A stretch of DNA of 64,000 bases from Thalassococcus sp. S3 (lineage in GTDB: Bacteria > Pseudomonadota > Alphaproteobacteria > Rhodobacterales > Rhodobacteraceae). The position numbers and the translations under genes are program-made. Below are positions 23,842-32,586 of the stretch, one piece after another (position 1 is the first letter of the stretch; each line of letters begins with the position of its first letter). Under the pieces are notes generated by a model. It searched no databases and had not been told where the DNA came from. It saw nothing but the letters and a program-made list of their open reading frames with translations. Location: NCBI RefSeq assembly GCF_004216475.1, contig NZ_CP022303.1, positions 3,968,001-4,032,000 on the forward strand, given 5' to 3'.

Positions 23842-26800
23842 TCATTGCGACGAGATACCGATGCCCGTGCTGATATCTGCATCTCGCATCGCGCGCATGA
23901 GCTTGAGAAGTTCGACACGCACCATTCCCCGCACCGATGTTCCCTCGGTCTGCTGTTCCAGCAATAAGTGCAGGCGCTCGAAATCGATCTGCGAAAGCGC
24001 AGTTTCAGGTCCCTTGGGCAGGCTTTGCAGATAGTCGGAGATCGCCGCCTTGCCGCCTCTTGGCAGCGCACCCCCCTCAAGAGCGATGGCAAGGGCATCA
24101 GGGACCATCGTTGCGTAGGACGATTTGTTTATCAAAACCAGCGTCTGATCGCGGGTTTGACCGTCCGGCGCACCAACCTTGATCGATTCGAGCCTGCCAA
24201 TCGGCGACGGTGTGACATGGCCACGCCGGGTGGGTTCCGAACGTCCACCATTCGCTAGGTCGGCATCCGATTTCAATCGCCCGGTATCGTTGATCTTCAG
24301 AATGCGCTTCGGATTGAAAGCAGGGGTAACGGCGTCGCCGGCGGGGGTGAGCAGTTCCACGCGGACAGGTCCCTCCTCCATCCGTGCGGAGGGCGTTTCA
24401 AGGGGCCGCGGCAAGGCGCCGGTCACGACCTGAGCCTTTGGAAAGACCCGCTTTATCAGAAAGGCGGTGGCGGCGATCTCGGGGTGTTGTGCCAGAAATG
24501 CCTGCTGCCCACCGGGCCCGCCACTCACAAGCCGCAGGACGTCATCCACAACAGCACCAATCGAGAATGTCTTGATCGACCGGATCGTGTGCTGCCCTTC
24601 AAGCTTGAGAGGCGCGGTCAGAACGTCCACCGGATTGATCGGCGTCCCGTTTTCTCCCTCCGGGGTTGTCCGCGTGCCACCAGCCGCTTCGTTCACGCGC
24701 CGGTCCAGACGGTTCTCGAACGGGATATCGACTTTCCAACCTTCGCTGAGCGGTTTGCCCGGGGCCGAGAAGATGCGCAGGTTCGCCTCGACATTTCCAA
24801 TGCGTCCGTTGACGGCATCGACGAATTCCTTTGGCAGGATCGCGCCCTTGGGGATGCGCATGTCGGCGCCGTCGCTGCGCTTCCATTCCTGCTGGTTTCT
24901 CATGATGAATGGCACCTCGGTGATCTGGGCCGCTTTGTCGATGTCCCAGTCCGCGCCAAGGCGATAGTATTGCTCGGATCGCGAGGAACCGAAAAAGCCG
25001 GATTGCCCGGTCGGCAGGTCCACCGGTTCGACGTTCAGCCTGTAGTTCGTAACACCGTCTCGGATCACCGGCAGAAAGAGATCGGGCCGCGCATGTAGCG
25101 TCTGGGAGGTGATCTGCAGATAAGACCGTTTAAGCTGTGTGTTCGTCGCTGTCAGCGGCAGATCCGCCTGCGGGACAAGGTCATCGGCACGCGCCAGAGC
25201 CTGGCCGACATTGTCGGTAGCCAATGTGGGGCTTTGCAGACCCTGGAGATTGTGCATCGACAGCCCCATGGCCTCGCCGATCAATTGGCGCAGACGGGTC
25301 ATATCACCGTTGGAGATGGCTTGGCCGATGGCGGCCCTGTTCTTGAAAAGCGACTTTATCGTGCGGGTGTTGAAGAACGGCGCGGATCGGTGAAGCTCGC
25401 CGTATTCAAGCCCCGAAGGTCCCTGACCCGCGGCGCGATCCAGATCCGCGACGCTTAGGCCCAATGACGGCGACAAGACCCGGATGTCGTTGTCGCGCAC
25501 CCTCTTTTCAGCGCCTGCAAGCACATGTGTCGCGTCTTCCAGTTCAGCCTTGCGGGCCTCGACATTTGCCACCAGATCAGCCCGAGGGCGGTCCCGGATC
25601 GGGGATGGATCCTGATCCCATTTGCGCAATTCGCGTTCTGCCTCGCGCAGCGACGCGCGTTGATCCGAAACCAGGCGCTTTGCCTGTTTGACGAGGTCCC
25701 GGTTGGCGCGATGCGCATCTTCAAGGGCACGGGCCCGCGCGGCCATCTGGGACCTGACGCCGCGCATCGCTCCGCGATAGATCGGTCGGTACTGATCTGA
25801 AAAGTCGGGACTGTCCGTAGCATCCGGAAATGATGGGACGGTTTCGCTTTGAACGGGCGGCGGGTCGTTCCGTGCGACCCGTCCGGAAGGCGTTACCGTG
25901 AACCCGTTCGAGGCACCGGTCGGATCCGGAACATTCACCCCCTCCTGCGTGATCGGAGTGACGGCAACAAAGGGAGCGGACGGGCCCGTCGGCGTGTTCT
26001 TCCGCGCCGCATCAAGCGACGGAGAAATCAGGCCAGCGGGCGTCAAGCCGAATTGCGGCGGCTGGGTGCGTGGTCTGTTCTCTTCGGGATCAGGCTCTGG
26101 CGCTGCGGTGCCAGGCCGGCGGATCCCGCCTCCGTTCGAGCCGCCATCGCCTCCGGCTTCGCTTGGCGGCGCCTGCGTATCCGGTGGTTGCGGCTGCGAC
26201 GGCCTGGCCCCCTCCGTCCGATCCTCCGATTGCTCGGTCGTGGCCTTGATGCGCTGATCAATGCCCTTTTTTGAAAGACCGGACCCGGCCAGAACAGCAA
26301 GCGCATCTTCGGAAACATCGAAAGACGCCGACGCATTCAGGTTCTTCAGCGCCCCCGCAAAGCCCTGCCCCACGGCGCCGACATCGATCCCCCGGTAAAG
26401 CAACGCCCCGTCTGTAACCAGCCCGCCGGGATCCTGATAAGAGAACGGAATCGCGATGCTGACAAGACGGTTCTGACCGCCATTGTCGATCATCGCTTGC
26501 TGCTGCCCAGCGGTGACATCCCCGTAAACCAAAGGCTGAAAGCCTGAGAAGGGATAGGCGGCCTTGCCGATCTTCACCGCAAGCTCTTCACCGGTCATGC
26601 CCGTCGCCGGGCGGGTTTGTGGCACATCCGACGCAGGCCGCAGCCGGGGCGGCGACACCTGATCGCCTGTGACCTTCGGGACAACCGCCGCTGTTCTGGG
26701 AGACAGACGCGCCAGCGCCGCGCCGGCATCTGGATCGCCTGAAAACTGCGTCAGGCGATCGACCAATGCTTTGAAGACATCCGGGGTGCGCTGACGCATC

Positions 26801-27696
26801 CCTTCGATGAACTCAGGCGTCATCGACCTGACCGTCTCGACAACTTGCGCTTTCGGCGCCGTCTCGATGCCCGCCTTCACGTCGCGCACGAAATCGGGGG
26901 CCAGCCCCCGGTTTAACGTCGGGCCGCCCGGTGCACCGACGGGACGCCCGTCAGGGGACGACTTTCCCTTCGCCTTCTTTCCCGACGGCACGAACATCGA
27001 CAGAAATTCACCCGCTTTGAACATGAAGCTATCCGGGTCGGCACCCACATTCTTCGCGGCATCCCTGCGAATGCCATCAAAGAAATTGTCCACGCTGGAG
27101 TCTTCACCGAACTGCGCCCGGCGCTCGACGTTCAGGGTGTTGCTTAAACCGTTCGTCGGCGCGTCGAGACCGGTGATCCCGGAAAAGGTCGCTTCGGCCA
27201 TAGCACCCAGAGAGCCGCCAAAGGCCACGCTGCTGTCGATCAGCTTTTCCGGCAAGCCCAGGATCGTCTGGCCCGTGCCCACCAGCAGATCCAGACTGCC
27301 GCCGACCAAAGCATCCCAAGGGTTTCCGACATTCACGTCGCCTTTCGGATCGACCACGTTGCCCCTGCCATTCATGCGGCGCACGGTCTCCTTAAGTTTT
27401 CGCGTCATGTCGGACGAGTAGCCGAAATCACTGTCCTTCGCGGGCGCGTCCTGCGTCGCCACAAGCATGTCGTCAACCTTGCGCTGATCCGGGTGCAAGG
27501 TTTGCAATCGGACCTCGTATTTGCCGGTATCCGCGATCCTTTTTTCGTAAAGGAGCACTTCACGCCCCTTGAATATCGCGCTTCTGAAAACCTGAAGAAC
27601 ACGCGGTGCAGCTTCTTTTTCCGACGATGTCGTTTCGGGTGCGCCAGACTGAAACGTAGGCGCGCCTGGACCGATGGCCGAGGTAACCTGTCCCAT
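23842..27696 (-). CDS. 1284-aa protein of unknown family, candidate T3SS effector
   Basis: Start chosen at the ATG at 27696, preceded by AGGAG; the frame extends to an ATG at 27798 without a ribosome-binding site. No family is recognised. Seen, in order: a polar N-terminus without a signal peptide; a small domain (~25-100); a Gly-rich moderately hydrophobic stretch (~125-190, LLVGTGQTILGLPEKLI); a helical region; a long Pro/Gly linker (~500-650); a coiled coil (~665-750, R-A-R-A-L-E-D-A-H-R-A-N-R-D and A-E-R-E-L-R-K-W); and a C-terminal mixed region. It contains almost no Cys. Size, modular disorder and position next to T3SS regulators resemble the 1002-aa protein at 5118. Function unknown. 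Confidence 0.6.
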   Translation of the reverse strand: MGQVTSAIGPGAPTFQSGAPETTSSEKEAAPRVLQVFRSAIFKGREVLLYEKRIADTGKYEVRLQTLHPDQRKVDDMLVATQDAPAKDSDFGYSSDMTRKLKETVRRMNGRGNVVDPKGDVNVGNPWDALVGGSLDLLVGTGQTILGLPEKLIDSSVAFGGSLGAMAEATFSGITGLDAPTNGLSNTLNVERRAQFGEDSSVDNFFDGIRRDAAKNVGADPDSFMFKAGEFLSMFVPSGKKAKGKSSPDGRPVGAPGGPTLNRGLAPDFVRDVKAGIETAPKAQVVETVRSMTPEFIEGMRQRTPDVFKALVDRLTQFSGDPDAGAALARLSPRTAAVVPKVTGDQVSPPRLRPASDVPQTRPATGMTGEELAVKIGKAAYPFSGFQPLVYGDVTAGQQQAMIDNGGQNRLVSIAIPFSYQDPGGLVTDGALLYRGIDVGAVGQGFAGALKNLNASASFDVSEDALAVLAGSGLSKKGIDQRIKATTEQSEDRTEGARPSQPQPPDTQAPPSEAGGDGGSNGGGIRRPGTAAPEPDPEENRPRTQPPQFGLTPAGLISPSLDAARKNTPTGPSAPFVAVTPITQEGVNVPDPTGASNGFTVTPSGRVARNDPPPVQSETVPSFPDATDSPDFSDQYRPIYRGAMRGVRSQMAARARALEDAHRANRDLVKQAKRLVSDQRASLREAERELRKWDQDPSPIRDRPRADLVANVEARKAELEDATHVLAGAEKRVRDNDIRVLSPSLGLSVADLDRAAGQGPSGLEYGELHRSAPFFNTRTIKSLFKNRAAIGQAISNGDMTRLRQLIGEAMGLSMHNLQGLQSPTLATDNVGQALARADDLVPQADLPLTATNTQLKRSYLQITSQTLHARPDLFLPVIRDGVTNYRLNVEPVDLPTGQSGFFGSSRSEQYYRLGADWDIDKAAQITEVPFIMRNQQEWKRSDGADMRIPKGAILPKEFVDAVNGRIGNVEANLRIFSAPGKPLSEGWKVDIPFENRLDRRVNEAAGGTRTTPEGENGTPINPVDVLTAPLKLEGQHTIRSIKTFSIGAVVDDVLRLVSGGPGGQQAFLAQHPEIAATAFLIKRVFPKAQVVTGALPRPLETPSARMEEGPVRVELLTPAGDAVTPAFNPKRILKINDTGRLKSDADLANGGRSEPTRRGHVTPSPIGRLESIKVGAPDGQTRDQTLVLINKSSYATMVPDALAIALEGGALPRGGKAAISDYLQSLPKGPETALSQIDFERLHLLLEQQTEGTSVRGMVRVELLKLMRAMRDADISTGIGISSQ

Positions 27697-28394
27697 GAAA
27701 GCTCCTGTTGAGGATAAAGATGTCAAAGGTGTATCTGCCGACAGGATGCCCGGCGGAGCTTGCGGGCCGCTTGCCAGCGCTTGAAGCTTTCGTGACATTT
27801 ATGCTGGGATCGCGGTGCGTCGGAGTTTTGTAACGAAGACAAAGGGGCTGCCGGTAGGTCCGGGCCTTTGTCTGTCCCGGGCCACGTTGCGGCCAATCTC
27901 GCAACCATGATAGCCGCAATGGTCCTGACGGACACGACGAACAGCCTTGCCGACTTTGATGTTATCCTGACATCGCCCCAGCGGCGCAGCGCAGTTGAGT
28001 CGACGCGCATCAGTAGCGCGCAATCCACGATGACGACGCGGTGGTCCGACAGAACGGCAAGTGGCGCGTTGCTAATGTTTGTTTCGACCCTTCTGGGATT
28101 ACTCGGAGCGTCGCTCGGCATCGCGCGCAGTCTTTCACTGATTGAAAGGAGGGGGCGGCGACGACCAATCGGGGTGAGTGATCTTCGCCGCCGCCGGAGA
28201 TTGAGTATCATTATGGTGCAAGAACACTATTGCTCTGCTTGGAACGGCCCATTCCTGCCATTCACCAAAGGGTCAAGATGCTGCGGTCACATCCTTCTTT
28301 GCGGCCATTCGCGGCAAGCGCGAACTCCCGCCTTCACCCAATTCACAAATCGCGGGACACAGCCTCCTTTTTGTTTGGCAGGTTGAATGTTCGC
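27697..28394. other. About 700 bp without a supported gene
   Basis: Open frames exist on both strands (up to ~170 codons), but none has a ribosome-binding site, recognised domain or consistent protein-like composition; they are Arg/Ser-rich mirror images of each other. The region separates the T3SS locus from the accessory stretch and must hold the promoter of the 1284-aa gene. It could be decayed coding sequence; nothing in it can be named. Confidence 0.5.
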
Positions 28395-29585
28395 TTATCG
28401 AGCTTTGGCAAGTGTTGCTGCAACGAACGCCACAAACGCAATCCCTGCTCCAACATACCCAAGAGCCGCGAAGCCGATTGAACCAACGACCAAACCACCG
28501 ACCCCCGCGCCGATCCCTTGTCCAAGATAGATGACGGATGTGTTGAGCGCGAGCGTGAGCGCGCTCTGCCGTGGATCGGCCTGCACCAATGCCTTTTCGA
28601 TAGCCGGAGACGGTGCGATGAGCGTTGCGGATGTCAGGAAAATCACCAGAGCGACCAAAGCGATATTGATCCAGGTGCCTGAATTATCGGTCAGGAAGAC
28701 AAAGCTCCATGTTGCGAGAACAAGCGCAAAGGCCAGATACATGACGCGCATGTTTGGCAGGAATGCACGGCGATCCGCGAATACACTGCCGACGATGAGG
28801 CCGCCGACCGACCCAAAACCGATGGCGGATTGCATTGCACCGATGCCCGCACCTTCCAGACCAGTCGTTGCCGTGATGATCGGACCAAGATAAGCGATAA
28901 TCGGATATGCAGCGATGAAAGATATACCGATCAGGAAAAGCCCAAGCAGGACAATCGGCTGTTTCAAGACCGACCAGTCAGACTTCGGCGGTATGTCATC
29001 TGCGGCACTGGATGGCACGACGAAGACGATGGCCGGGATCACAGAAAAAGCGACGATAGCGGCGAATACGAAGGTTGCGCGCCATCCGAATGCACTGCCT
29101 ACCACCGTGCCAAGCGGGACGCCGACAATGAATGCGATTGTGAGGCCGGACAAGATGATGCCAAGCGCTTTACCCTAACGATCTACTGAAACCAGGCTCG
29201 CACCAATTGCGCCTGCCATTGGCATGACCCCCGCAGAGACGATGGCGACCACCACGCGCGCTACAAGGAAGCCTTCAAAGACGGGTAAGAATGCCGTGGC
29301 GAGGTTCACGACAGAAACCCCCGCCAGCGATGCGATCAGCACCTTTTTCCGCTCAAATCGCGACAGCGCGCTGACGATCAAAGGTGACGCGATGGCGCTG
29401 GTAATGGCAAAGGCCGCGATGAGCTGACCCGCTGTTGAGACAGACACTTCGAGGTCAGTCGCGAGGTCTGCCAGAAGGCCCGAGAAAACGTAGCTCTGCG
29501 TTCCGACGACAAAAGCGGCAAGTGCGAGGATGTAGATCGCGAGGGGCATGGGCCAGATCCAATGAGGAGGGTTACTTCTGGCCAT
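28395..29585 (-). pseudogene. MFS drug/sugar efflux transporter interrupted by an in-frame TAG
   Basis: The complete frame from 29585 to 28395 encodes a ~396-residue, 12-helix major facilitator of the AraJ/YdhP type, beginning IYILALAAFVVGTQSYVFSG and containing the family's helix-loop patterns throughout. A single TAG at 29177-29175 (codon 137) breaks it between S-L-V-S-V-D-R and G-K-A-L-G-I-I-L-S-G-L; in relatives the loop reads D-R-x-G-K-A, so a sense codon such as CAG or CGG has probably become TAG. The frame continues without a shift for another 260 codons. It is either a recent pseudogene, a sequencing error, or a read-through gene. It diverges from a LysR gene that probably regulated it. 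Confidence 0.85.
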
Positions 29586-29634
29586 ACATCTAATGCTGCA
29601 CTAAAGTAGAAAAGGCAATCACAAGCGCAGGCAG

Positions 29635-29647
29635 TGCGCATTGGTGC
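29635..29647. promoter_or_regulatory. Candidate LysR operator, site 1
   Basis: TGCGCATTGGTGC, 12 bp before the lysR start and in the divergent lysR/MFS promoter region. The identical 13-mer occurs in reverse orientation at 30526-30538, just past the end of lysR and before the NmrA-type gene. An exact 13-bp repeat flanking a regulator gene is a likely binding site for its product. Confidence 0.5.
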
Positions 29648-29658
29648 AGCATAGCGAT

Positions 29659-30516
29659 ATGGACAATTGGAACGAAATTCGAACGGCAGCGCAGGTCGCA
29701 CGGTATGGAACAATAAGTGCGGCCTCGGCAGCTTTGGGTGTCCACCGTGCGACTGTGACACGGCATATTGATGCCCTTGAAGGCATTTTGGGTGCCAAGC
29801 TTTTCCAACGGCACGCGCGCGGCTTTACGCCGACTGAGTTAGGTCAGGAACTTTTAAGGATCGCGGATGCAACCGATGCACAGTTTGGCGAACTGCACCG
29901 CCTGGCGCGGGGCGCATCAGACGCGATCAGCGGCACGGTCGTCGTCACGGCGCTGGATGTCCTGGTCCCGTTCATCCTACCGATGATCGGTGAGGTCCAA
30001 GCCACGCATCCCAGCTTGACCATCGACTTGGTCAGCAGTGATCGGGTGCTGAAGCTGGAATACGGGGAGGCTGCGCTGGCGTTTCGGATTGGGCACAAGC
30101 CGGATCATCCGGACAATGTGGTTGTACGGGTGGGCACAGTTGAAATGGGTCTCTATGCAGCCTCGAGTTACGTTAAACGATACGGTCTGCCCCAAAGCGA
30201 TAGCTTCTCGGATCATGCCTTTGTCGGACCGAATGAGGCCGCACCGCGCCCGCCCTATTTCGACTGGCTTACTGAGACGATCCCGGAGGCCACAATCAAG
30301 CTACGCACCAATTCGGTTGCGTCGTCTTTCGAGGCGGTGAAAGCCGGACTTGGCATTGGGTTTCTCCCTAAGGTGACCGCTGACAAGATGGGCTGCGTCG
30401 CCCTGAGAGATCCAGAGCCATCCTGGCACGAGGCGATCTGGGGTGTCACGCACATGGACCTTCACAGAATGTCAAAAGTGCAGGCGATCCTAGGTGTGCT
30501 GCGCAAACACCGATGA
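29659..30516 (+). CDS. LysR-family transcriptional regulator
   Basis: A 285-residue regulator; the ATG at 29659 is preferred over the TTG at 29641. The N-terminal winged helix-turn-helix (~1-60) has Y-G-T-I-S-A-A-S-A-A-L-G-V-H-R-A-T-V-T-R-H-I and L-G-A-K-L-F-Q-R. The substrate-binding domain (~85-280) has the periplasmic-binding-like fold with S-S-D-R-V-L-K-L and A-V-K-A-G-L-G-I-G-F-L-P. It diverges from the interrupted MFS gene and precedes the NmrA, DUF924, SnoaL and glutathionyl-hydroquinone reductase genes on the same strand, all of which it may control; the effector is unknown, perhaps an electrophile or quinone given the target genes. Confidence 0.9.
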   Translation: MDNWNEIRTAAQVARYGTISAASAALGVHRATVTRHIDALEGILGAKLFQRHARGFTPTELGQELLRIADATDAQFGELHRLARGASDAISGTVVVTALDVLVPFILPMIGEVQATHPSLTIDLVSSDRVLKLEYGEAALAFRIGHKPDHPDNVVVRVGTVEMGLYAASSYVKRYGLPQSDSFSDHAFVGPNEAAPRPPYFDWLTETIPEATIKLRTNSVASSFEAVKAGLGIGFLPKVTADKMGCVALRDPEPSWHEAIWGVTHMDLHRMSKVQAILGVLRKHR

Positions 30517-30525
30517 CTTGATGAC

Positions 30526-30551
30526 GCACCAATGCGCATAGAATGCGCATT
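30526..30551. promoter_or_regulatory. Candidate LysR operator, site 2, with palindrome
   Basis: GCACCAATGCGCA (30526-30538) is the exact reverse complement of the motif at 29635. It overlaps a 9-bp perfect inverted repeat, AATGCGCAT (30531-30539) and ATGCGCATT (30543-30551), with a 3-nt spacer. It lies between lysR and the NmrA-type gene, in promoter position for the latter. Confidence 0.5.
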
Positions 30552-30623
30552 TCGCAATCTACTTAGCATAAGGGCAACACTCCATCTCTCGGGCAACGTT
30601 AATCAGCCCGGAGTGCTTAGCCA

Positions 30624-31499
30624 ATGTCGTCTTCTCGGAAAATCTATGACCGCCCCATTGTTGTGTCTGGCTCGACTGGCAAGCAGGGTGGCGCGGTTGC
30701 CAAACATCTTCTGGCCAACGGCCATTCGGTGCGTGCATTGACGCGCAGCCCTGACAAGCCCGCCGCCAAAGCACTGGCGGATGCAGGAGCGGAGGTCGTG
30801 CAGGCCGATCTTGAGGATCGTGCCTCGCTGGATGCGGCGCTAAAGGGCGCGGTTGGTCTCTACTCGGTGCAGGATTTTCTGGAAGCCTGTGTCGAGGCCG
30901 AGGAGCGGCAGGGTATTACCCTTACCCAAGCAGCCGCTGCGTCAGATATTGAGCACATCGTCTATACTGGCGCGTCTACGATGGACCGCAACACAGGTGT
31001 TCCGCATCTCGACAGTAAATGGAACATTGAAATGGCGATCCGCAACTCCGGTAAGCCCTGGACCGTCTTCCGCCCCACCGCCTTCATGGACAATTGGCAG
31101 TGGGAGCGTGAGAGCATCGCTGAGAATGGGGCAATCCACTATCCGATGCGGCCTGATATGCCGTACGCCCAGATCGCGTGTGATGATATCGGCCGCATGG
31201 TGGCACTGGCGTTCGAGCGCCCGGATATGTGGGCGAACAAGGCATCTCCGATCACCGGAGACATTTCCACCATGAAGGAGGTTGCCGCGACCCTTGAGCG
31301 GGTGATGGGCCGCGACGTGGCGTACAACCGTGTCAGCTATGAGGAGGCCGAGAAGGCCATGGGCGAAGAGCTTATGCTGATGTTCAAATCTTTCGATTAC
31401 ATCGGGATGGACGGCAGCCCCTACAATCTCCGCCAGTGGCTTGGGGAGATTACCGACTTTGAAACCTATCTGCGCAATGCCGGATGGAGCCAAGGCTGA
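30624..31499 (+). CDS. NmrA/HSCARG-type NAD(P)-binding protein
   Basis: A 291-residue atypical short-chain dehydrogenase of the NmrA family. The nucleotide-binding glycine motif is G-S-T-G-K-Q-G-G (~15-22), followed by R-A-L-T-R-S-P that favours NADP, and D-L-E-D-R-A-S-L at the adenine side. Family landmarks H-I-V-Y-T-G-A-S and F-R-P-T-A-F-M-D-N are present. Members act as redox sensors or quinone/flavonoid-type reductases; the substrate here is not evident. It is the first gene of a rightward cluster and ends 62 bp before the DUF924 gene. Confidence 0.87.
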   Translation: MSSSRKIYDRPIVVSGSTGKQGGAVAKHLLANGHSVRALTRSPDKPAAKALADAGAEVVQADLEDRASLDAALKGAVGLYSVQDFLEACVEAEERQGITLTQAAAASDIEHIVYTGASTMDRNTGVPHLDSKWNIEMAIRNSGKPWTVFRPTAFMDNWQWERESIAENGAIHYPMRPDMPYAQIACDDIGRMVALAFERPDMWANKASPITGDISTMKEVAATLERVMGRDVAYNRVSYEEAEKAMGEELMLMFKSFDYIGMDGSPYNLRQWLGEITDFETYLRNAGWSQG

Positions 31500-31560
31500 T
31501 TCAGTAAAGAGGGCGCGGCGGCTTGGGAGCCGCCCGCCCTGGCGAGAGAGGATTTTCAAG

Positions 31561-32118
31561 ATGATCGGCACTTTTCACAACGTACTGGAATTCTGGTTTG
31601 CCGAAGGCATGGCCCGTAATTGGTTCGGTGGCCACGATGCCTTTGATGCCGAAGTGAAAGAACGCTTTGGATCTACGCTGCAAGCAGCGGCAGCGGGCCA
31701 GCTTGAAGACTGGAAAGAGACGGTCGATGGACGATTGGCCCTTATCATCGTCCTCGACCAGTTTAGCCGCAATATCCACCGCGACGATGCAGCGGCTTAT
31801 GACAACGACCCCGCCGCGTTGGCGCTGGCGCAACATGCGTTTCGGATGGGTGATGACCTCTGGCTCAAGACGTATCGCCCGGATGACTGGCGGACGTTTC
31901 TCTACCTGCCCTTCATGCACAGCGAGGATCTGGAAGATCAGCGCCGCTGCCTTGAGCTATACCAGATGCACGGCCCCGAACATGGCGTTGTCCATGCCCG
32001 CCACCACCTCGATATCGTGGCCCGCTTTGGCCGGTTCCCGCATCGCAACGCGATCCTAGGCCGCGACAGCACACCCGAAGAGCTCGCCTTCCTGGCCGTG
32101 AAGGAAATCGCAGGATGA
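31561..32118 (+). CDS. DUF924 family protein
   Basis: A 185-residue protein; start at the ATG at 31561, preceded by GAGAGG, rather than the further upstream start of the frame. Family features seen: V-L-E-F-W-F near residue 9, W-F-G-G at ~21, the highly conserved L-I-I-V-L-D-Q-F-S-R-N-I-H-R (~61-74), L-Y-L-P-F-M-H-S-E-D and R-H-H-L-D-I-V-A-R-F-G-R-F-P-H-R-N at the end. DUF924 proteins are helical TPR-like proteins common in proteobacteria, with no established biochemical role. It overlaps the SnoaL-like gene by 4 bp (ATGA). Confidence 0.92.
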   Translation: MIGTFHNVLEFWFAEGMARNWFGGHDAFDAEVKERFGSTLQAAAAGQLEDWKETVDGRLALIIVLDQFSRNIHRDDAAAYDNDPAALALAQHAFRMGDDLWLKTYRPDDWRTFLYLPFMHSEDLEDQRRCLELYQMHGPEHGVVHARHHLDIVARFGRFPHRNAILGRDSTPEELAFLAVKEIAG

Positions 32119-32576
32119 CCCGCACTTATCAGACGGGCGAGGACGTGACCCGCGCCTTCTTCGATGCCTGGAACGTGCAAGACCTCGATTGGCTGGCCGA
32201 TCTGTTCGTTGAGGACGCCGATTTCGTGAATGTCGTGGGCTTCTGGTGGACCACGCGCCGCCAAATCCGAAAGGCGCATGACTACGGCTTTCGCAAGATA
32301 TTCCAAGACGCGCGCGTCGAGATCGTCACGCTGAAATCCCGGCCGATAGGCGAAGACGTAGAGGTTGTTCACACTGTCTCGACTCTCGACGGCCAGAATG
32401 ACGAACACGGTGTCACCGCAGGCCAGCGTGTTGCCGTCATCACCATCGTTGCGCACCGGCAGAGCGAGGGCGGCTTCCGCATCGTCAGCTGCCACAACAC
32501 CGACCGCGTGGACGGTGCGGACACCCATCTCAACAGTGATGCTGGCTTCCGCCCCGCGTCCTATCAGACAGACTAA
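32115..32576 (+). CDS. SnoaL/NTF2-like (SgcJ/EcaC type) protein
   Basis: A 153-residue protein with the NTF2-like cone fold pattern: an N-terminal helix with A-F-F-D-A-W-N-V-Q-D-L-D-W-L-A-D-L-F-V-E-D-A-D-F-V-N, typical of the SgcJ/EcaC/SnoaL group, then a beta sheet with D-V-E-V-V-H-T-V and I-V-S-C-H-N-T. Such proteins are small-molecule binders or isomerases/hydrolases with varied activities, so no reaction can be given. Translationally coupled to the DUF924 gene and 10 bp upstream of the glutathionyl-hydroquinone reductase frame. Confidence 0.82.
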   Translation: MTRTYQTGEDVTRAFFDAWNVQDLDWLADLFVEDADFVNVVGFWWTTRRQIRKAHDYGFRKIFQDARVEIVTLKSRPIGEDVEVVHTVSTLDGQNDEHGVTAGQRVAVITIVAHRQSEGGFRIVSCHNTDRVDGADTHLNSDAGFRPASYQTD

Positions 32577-32586
32577 GGAGACACCG

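Noticed and set aside
27723..28386. Opposed frames in the gap after the 1284-aa gene
   Set aside because: Both are Arg/Ser-rich, lack ribosome-binding sites and mirror each other; neither has a credible fold or family.
28395..29585. Two separate genes, a 136-aa and a 252-aa membrane protein
   Set aside because: Both are halves of a single 12-helix MFS transporter in the same frame, with no ribosome-binding site at the second half.
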